From contig OX457075.1 in NCBI GenBank assembly GCA_949752795.1, positions 1,860,001 to 1,924,000 of the forward strand: a stretch of DNA of 64,000 nt, in the 5' to 3' direction. Position numbers and translations under genes: made by a program. A model generated the notes under the pieces. The model saw only the letters and a program-made list of their open reading frames with translations. It made no database searches and was not told where the DNA came from. The DNA is from Hyperoodon ampullatus. Taxonomy: Eukaryota; Chordata; Mammalia; Artiodactyla; Ziphiidae. Positions 57,780 through 64,000 of this stretch are shown here, piece by piece. The first letter of the stretch is position 1. Each line of letters starts with the position of its first letter.

Positions 57780-59213
57780 TCAGGGGTTTTGTTTGAGAAA
57801 ACAAACAAATAAGAATCAGCTCTGGTTAACCTAAGCAGAAAAGAGATTAATTTGAAGGCTAACAGCAAAGTTAGAGAGCCAGTCTCAGAAAATGGCAGGA
57901 ACAAAAGAAACTTTGTAGCCCAAATCACAGTCCAACCCACAGCCTAGATCATTCTAATGACAGAGTCTGATAGGAAAGCTGCTGCTCCCATGGTGAACCT
58001 TGGAAAACCTGCTAGCACAAGATACTGTACCACCACAACAACCACCAGAGTGATTTCTAAACTATCCCCCTGATTCTTTGTGTTTCTAACTCCTAAGTTA
58101 AGATCCTTGGCTGAAGCAAAATATGGGACAAACTTAGGTGATACCACCTAAGTTATTTCCCCAGAAAGCAACTTCACAGTGGAGTTTAATGTGCAGGAGG
58201 TTTATTAGGCAGTGCCTTGTGGAGAAATATGTGTGAAAGGAAAGTGAAGGAACCAAGACTGTGCAGAGGGAGAGCTGAGCTGCGATGCAGTTCCAGCAGA
58301 AGGGATAGCCAAAGCTGTGGGGAGTTCTGAAGTTGAGATGACCCTTCATAGTTATCCCAAGTTAAGATGAGAGAGTCAGGACTTTACACCCTTGCCTTGA
58401 TCTTTCACTGGCTGCATAGCCACCCTGAAACAGGTCTCATGACCTTGGTCAAGGCAGCTCTGTTCAGGTGAGAAAATCCTTGAACTGCCTGCTGGCAGTA
58501 TCCTCAGTGTCTAGGATAATAAGTCTTTATTTCTGAAAGGGGATTTGGATGATGCATCTCTCCATTCACCCAGGTAAATTGTCCTTACCTTAGCTGCCGT
58601 TGGTCAGGGAGAAAAAATATGTGACCTTTTTGGATTTTGAAAAAGAGACAAGACCCTCCCCCTATCAAGACTCACACAAAAATGAATTCCCAAAACAGGA
58701 AAAGAGTTCAGAGACCAGATAGGTAAAAACAGCAATTGTCTTCTGGACCCTTAGACACAGTTGGCAAGGAAAGCCTACCAACCTGCAGAGAACATGTCTG
58801 ATTTGAGCTATAGTAGTGAGGAGGTAGCAACCAGGATTACCTTGTACCACACCAATAGCTACATTCTAGCACCACCACCCACAGCAACAGCAAGAGAAAC
58901 AGGAATAAATGAAGAATATCTTCCATTCATAAGAGCTTTAGCTGCCTCTGGTTTTGGCATCAGGCCTAATGGAGTTGCAACTGAGGAATCCACTATTTCC
59001 ATGGGAGCAAATCTTTTCTGTCTACTGGTGGAAGATGGGAGTGGCCAGAACTGACCTGGATATATGTTACCAACCTGGTGAGTTGGAGTTCTTAAAATTA
59101 TCAAGGGAAGGGTGATGACCAGGATGAATGAATATTCTTGTAACATTCAGCTTGAATCAAGTTTTAATTGGAATAAATTTTATGTGATTTTGTCTCCCAA
59201 ATTATTTAAATTG
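57780..59213. other. Intergenic DNA; no gene recognised
   Basis: No long frames. A 97-codon plus-strand frame at 58,761-59,054 has no family features I recognise. A perfect 10-bp inverted repeat lies at 58,131-58,154. 58,180-58,320 ('gcaggaggtttattaggcag') looks like an old repeat of unknown family. Confidence 0.45.
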
Positions 59214-59224
59214 CACATATGTTT

Positions 59225-59426
59225 GTTTGTTTTGCAGTACGCGGGCCTCTCACTGTTGTGGCCTCTCCCGTTGCAGAGCACAGGCTCTGGATGCGCAGGC
59301 TTAGCGGCCATGGCTCAAGGGCCCAGCCACTCTGCGGCATGTGAGATCTTCCCAGACCGGGGCACAAACCTGTGTCCCCTGCATCGGCAGGCAGACTCTC
59401 AATCACTGCGCCACCAGGGAAGCCCA
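59225..59426 (-). mobile_element. CHR-type SINE, short cetacean form
   Basis: Reverse SINE with a T-rich tail from 59,221, the body 'gggcctctcactgttgtgg' and the head 'caccagggaagccc'. 'cacatatgttt' at 59,214-59,224 and 59,427-59,437 is an exact 11-base target-site duplication. The 115-codon frame across it is a SINE artefact. Confidence 0.92.
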
Positions 59427-59437
59427 CACATATGTTT

Positions 59438-61880
59438 TTATACACACTGTGAGACCTAATCACAGCCTGTAGAAGTCAGGATATAGTAATTCATGTTGAC
59501 CTCCACTTGAAAGAATGCATCTAAATTTTTAAAATTCCATTATAAGGCAATTTCATCTATAATAGTCTCCTGGAACATGCCTATGCAAAGTCAAACTTCA
59601 GGTTCTAAGACTAATTCCCTGATACCATCTTCTCTACTGCTCTTAACCCTTTGCCCACAAAACCCACTGTGACTCACGTTTCTATAGCACTTTTTTTACA
59701 ATTTACATCCTCTGTAGTCCTTCTGATGCCTTGTTGCTTGTCTCTCACTTCTGTTGGAATAATTCTCCTTGAAAGACAGTTTTATTCATATTTGCTTCCC
59801 ATTAATTCTGGCATAAGATAGGAGAGTACCAATAGACTCAGAGATTTAAGGACAGCATTATAGTACAATTACTCCAAACATTAATATCTTTCCAGAAGTC
59901 CAGTTTATCTCCCATAAAAACTAAGCTGGTGGCTTGTGCATGGTTTGGTATGATGGGGTCTAAAACTTGGTTATGTTAGGTGGACTTCAAAGATGTTCCT
60001 CACAATGGGAGGGAGACTGAATAGTGGGCAGGAGTCTCTTGGAGGTGGCTACAGACAGTTATCCCAGACAATAGGAACAGTATGGAGTGTGAATGACATG
60101 TCATGGTCAGGACTAAAGAAAAGAGGGCAAAGAAGTTAAGGCAGGGGTCTGAGACAAACTGGGTTTTCTTCCATAGGATCTGGCTGCCCATTAAAAGCCT
60201 GTCTTTCTCCCCAACTCTCCTTAAGGAAATCACCCTCATCACAGAGTGCAGCATGACCCATCTGTGATGGGGAAGTGCCATGCCTTGTCTGATTATGGTA
60301 GCAATGTTGAATCAGATGGTGGGTTCAGTTAACCACAGCATAGAAGGGGATTACCCTAAGTTTGGGGAAAATTTGACATCATTTATTTACTCATCTATTC
60401 ATTCATTCAATTAATTCAACAAACTGTAGCCTAAATCCAGATCTGAATATTTCCCAACTGGAGAGTAGATAAACTAAAATCTACAAGTACCTAGCCCTTA
60501 CCTCACCCAATATCTCTCTCTTTTTATCTCTAAATTCCCTCCACATGGAAGAACATTTATTATTGTAACGCTTTGTATAGTCTTCTATGCTGAATGCACA
60601 CAAAATGCTTGCCTCAGTGGGGGACAACCAGTGACTATGAGTAAGCTTTCTAATGACAGTGTTCAGTATTAGAAAAAAAAAATTTGCTACAAGTATAAGT
60701 CACAATCTCCTTAATCAGCTTACATTTTATAAAGCTGATAATTTGGTCTCCTCTAAACCTAACTCTGTTTTCTTTTGTTTGTTTGTTTGTTTGTTTTTCA
60801 ATTGATTTCTGAAACTGAATGGGGAACATGGATGCTATACATCAACCCTATCAACCACCTAACAATAGTCATTATATTAGCCTTTCACCCTTGGTTCTTC
60901 TGAGCTTTTAGACTTCTCTTTCCCTCTCTTCATCAACAGCTACCAGATCAGAGATTATATTTGGTTTTAACATTTTCTTTAGCAATCTGAAAGTTACAAG
61001 TGAATATTTCTTCATGGAACAGTTAGGAACTAGTCTCTTCTCCCAACATTACATCATCTACAAACCAAAGACATCTTGTCATATTCCTAAAGTTATTAAA
61101 TCTGAAAGACATGTATCAACATATATCTAGAGACACTGAATCTCAGAAAAGCATGTAAGTTTTATTCATTTACACTGGTATTTGAAAGCACTAGAATAGA
61201 CTATGCTGAACTTTATCTTTGTTTTGGATAGCAAAGCTTTCTTAATAGATAGTTTAAGTAAATAATACAAGAATAATTTGAAAGAGAACAATTTATGTCT
61301 ATGAGGAAAATGAAGTATGTTTAAGTATCCTTAATTAATTGAGACATACCCATTTATACTAGATTTCCTGATGATAATTTAATCATCTATATTATCAGAT
61401 GAACTTGATATTATTCTATTAATTTTCACTGACCTTTCGATTAGTCTGAATTAGTGAATTTTATTCTATTTCAATTCTGAAAAATCTGATGTTCCACAGA
61501 GATCATAATATAAACATCAACTGAATTCTACTCAAGTGTCTGTTATGAGCCATGAAATATGTTTGGCATTTTCTCATATTTACTTTGAAGACCCAAATCT
61601 AGTTTTTTGGGATTTTTTGAAGATATAACTCTAGTTATTAAGCCCTAGTGGTGCTTTTGAAAAATAATTCACTCTGCCAGTATAAAAAGAGCCACATATT
61701 CTGAGTTTCTGAAAATAATGTATCTCTCTTAGAAGTAGTATAAATAGTCTCAGAAAATAAAAAGGATCTGGAATGCTGACCTATAAATTCATTTAATAAA
61801 ACTTCAGAAAAAAAGACTTATAAAAATGCTGAAAAACAAATGAAATACAAAGAAATCTCTCCTTGTAATCATAGAGCACA
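59438..61880. other. Intergenic AT-rich DNA; no gene seen
   Basis: Frames reach only 93 codons and have no family features. A (GTTT)n tract is at 60,775-60,799. 61,000-61,880 is very AT-rich and frame-poor. Confidence 0.5.
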
Positions 61881-61881
61881 A

Positions 61882-62165
61882 ATTGGTAAACTACAACCCA
61901 TGGGCCAAATATGAGCTGCTACCTGTTTTTGTATGACCATTTTGTATGACCATTGTTAGCATGAGCTAACAATGGTTATTACATTTTTTGATGAAGAAAA
62001 ATAAGATAAATAATATTCATGATACATGAAAACTTTATGAAATTCAAGTTTTGGTGTTTATAGAGCTTTATTGGAACACAGCCATGCTCACTTGTTTATG
62101 TATTGTATGACTACTTTTGCTCTGCAATGGTAGATACTGTTGCAACCGGGACTATATGAATCACA
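61882..62165 (+). mobile_element. Old hAT-like nonautonomous DNA transposon remnant
   Basis: 'ggtaaactacaacccatggg' followed by 'ccaaatatgagctgc', then 'gctttattggaacacagcca' and 'tgctctgcaatggtagatac', is the order seen in a widespread mammalian hAT-type (Charlie/Tip100 group) element. The 3' terminus is missing or decayed. It holds a perfect 11-bp inverted repeat at 61,950-61,975. Confidence 0.55.
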
Positions 62166-63366
62166 AAACTAAAGTATAGATGACCCTTGAACAACACGGG
62201 TTTTAATTTTTTTTAATATTTTAAAATTTTTTATTCTATTTATACTCTCTTCCATATAATTGTCATAATTTTGTTCTTTATCACAATCATAACTTCCTTG
62301 AAAAAGAGATGTGTTCTTACTATACAGAAGTGACATTCTTGTTTTCTTTGTTAGCTTATTTAAGTACCATGTACCACTTCCATACTCCCTGGTGAGTTTC
62401 TCTTCTCATATTTAGACTTCCTGCTTCTTAGACTTTCTATCAGTTCTCTCATACCCCTCCCCAATCCCATCCCACCGCCACACATTTTCATTTTCTTGTG
62501 GAAATGAGTCATTTTCATGACTCAGTCTAATTTTCCTTCTTTTCCTTTAGCTTTGAACTTCACTAGCACCTGCTCATCTAATCTCTAGTTTCCACCCTCA
62601 GATCCAGGATTCTATCCAAATGCAAATTCTCCCACATCCAAACATACCTGCCAACTACTCAGCACCACTTTATATAATCAGCACACCTCTTTACCATCCC
62701 TGCTCCAATTAAGCTACCATCACTTCTGTGAGCATATTGTCCTACACTGTGCTCTATTACCTGTTTCTGGGAAGATGTGTTCTGCCAAGGATACATGAAT
62801 AGACCTGGAAAGGCTCACATATTGGCACTTCTACTCCACTTTCTTTCATGTGAAATTACAATGCATTAGAGGCCATTTTTAAAGAGATTCTTTTGCTTAT
62901 TTTTATATTTGAACCTGATTTAAAGCAGACAAACTTTGGCAAAAAATCACATAAGTACTTGAGGCTGAAAGACAAAGGAAAAAAAGCAAGAAAGAAAATA
63001 GGAGAAAACTATACATACATCACAGACACACAGACACAGAAACGTATATCTGGATTTATTAATATAAATATTCATATTCCATTTTATCACATAATATGTT
63101 TGGCACAGCCATCCTCTTCCAATTACCTAAATCTCAGTATTTCAAGTTAAACTCACCTATCTGGGACTCACAGAAATTCAACTAAAAATGTGGGTGGTCT
63201 GTACTTCAAATTGAATATTATCCTATACACATGTGATTATCATTTTACACTTTTCATGTTTCTTTCATAAAAGTGGTCTCATTTAATCACTTACAGTTGC
63301 TAGTTACAAGCAGTCCAGGACTTTCAGCATTTGTGGCTCATTTGGAGTTGTTGACAGGATACACTT
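62166..63366. other. Intergenic DNA; no gene seen
   Basis: 'gacccttgaacaacacgggt' near 62,181 looks like the end of a Tigger-type DNA transposon, but only about 30 bases are recognisable. Otherwise there is no repeat or gene; the longest frame is 85 codons. Confidence 0.45.
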
Positions 63367-63381
63367 TAAGAGACCGTTTTT

Positions 63382-63608
63382 GTTTGTTTGTTTTGGTTTT
63401 TGGTTTTTTATTTTTTGCGGTACGAGGGCCTCTCACTGTTGTGGCCTCTCCCGCTGCGGAGCACAGGCTCCGGATGCGCAGGCTCAGCGGCCATGGCTCA
63501 CGGGCCCAGCTGCTCTGCGGCATGTGGGATCTTCCCGGACTGGGGCACGAACCCGTGTCCCCTGCATTGGCAGGCGGACTCTCAACCACTGCGCCACCAG
63601 GGAAGCCC
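63382..63608 (-). mobile_element. CHR-type SINE, short cetacean form, young-looking
   Basis: Reverse SINE with a (GTTT)/T-rich tail at 63,376-63,417, the body 'gggcctctcactgttgtgg' and the head 'gcgccaccagggaagccc'. It retains many CpG sites. 'taagagaccgttttt' (63,367-63,381) and 'taagagacagttttt' (63,609-63,623) form a 15-base target-site duplication with one mismatch. Frames of 83-121 codons crossing it are SINE artefacts. Confidence 0.92.
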
Positions 63609-63775
63609 TAAGAGACAGTTTTTACTTGCAAGATCTTAATTACTTCACTGCCATTGGGAAGCTTGTCAGCACTAGAGGAGAAAGCAGTGTGACAGCTGAG
63701 CCCAATTCAAAGTTATCAGCCACCTCAAAAGCTTACAGTGGTTAAATGTCACATACAAAATTTAACATATAAAAA

Positions 63776-64000
63776 TTAAATTTAATCAATTTAATCAAAA
63801 TTGATTAAAGACCTAAATGTAAGGCCTGAAACTGTAAAACAATTAGGAGAAAACATAGAGGAAAAGATTCATGACCCTGGATTTGGCAATGATTTCTTGG
63901 ATATGTTATGACACCAAAAGCACAGGAAACAGAAGTAAAAATAAACTGGTTATATCAAATTTTAAAATTTTATGCATCAAATGACATATTAAACAGAGTA
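63776..64000 (+). mobile_element. Old L1 fragment, ORF2 C-terminal, cut by window end
   Basis: 'gattaaagacctaaatgtaa' and 'ggcctgaaactgtaaaac' followed by 'tggcaatgatttcttgg' and 'acaccaaaagcacagg' is the ORF2 C-terminal segment of an old L1, on the plus strand. It continues beyond the window. Confidence 0.85.

Noticed and set aside
58761..59054. 97-codon plus-strand frame as a gene
   Set aside because: No recognisable family, no flanking gene structure; the length is within chance expectation.
62175..62210. Tigger-type DNA transposon
   Set aside because: Only about 30 terminal-repeat-like bases are recognisable, too few to annotate.
63273..63745. 112- and 121-codon frames near the window end as genes
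   Set aside because: They are translations of a CHR-type SINE in different frames.
24837..64000. A previously undescribed multi-gene system
   Set aside because: No intact genes are present; all coding resemblance belongs to retroelements, a retroviral remnant or a zinc-finger pseudogene.

Overview
This is mammalian chromosomal DNA, almost certainly from a cetacean. The most diagnostic evidence is a set of tRNA-Glu-derived SINEs of the CHR family, including the shortened form with a 'gggcctctcactgttgtgg' body. They are accompanied by L1 elements of the cetartiodactyl type. No intact protein-coding gene, RNA gene or bacterial-type system is visible. Every long open reading frame is explained by tandem-repeat periodicity, by L1 or SINE sequence, or by decayed retroviral sequence.

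Bases 1-24,836 are a compound satellite block, probably subtelomeric or from terminal heterochromatin. (1) 1-10,014 is a degenerate G-strand telomere-like hexamer array. It keeps 6-bp register and is organised into higher-order units of about 168 bp (28 hexamers). These units lie in two large diverged blocks whose landmarks recur 5.2-5.6 kb apart. (2) 10,015-13,348 holds three tandem copies of a roughly 1.1 kb satellite. The first and third copies share a SINE at the same internal site and the middle copy lacks it. (3) 13,349-16,744 is a 31-bp C-rich minisatellite with a marker unit recurring about every 460 bp. (4) 16,745-24,836 is a 24-bp minisatellite with kilobase-scale internal duplications. 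Its unit contains the C-strand telomere-like motif CCTAACT, so its polarity is opposite to the first array.

Bases 24,837-64,000 are ordinary repeat-rich mammalian DNA. They contain two near full-length but dead L1 elements (25,428-32,542 minus; 45,239-52,409 plus) and a 5'-inverted L1 with twin-priming architecture (43,623-45,238). There are also several old L1 fragments, an MLT1A-like LTR, at least seven further SINEs (most with recognisable target-site duplications), a decayed C2H2 zinc-finger pseudogene (38,195-38,760, minus), a decayed endogenous retroviral pol fragment with a nearby LTR-like sequence, and an old hAT-like DNA transposon remnant.

The most interesting part is the satellite block. 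Its layered higher-order structure, the opposite telomere-like polarity of two arrays, and long Val/Arg-rich open frames in the G-strand array are all visible directly. The two large L1s carry different catalytic lesions, which gives a clean record of independent inactivation.
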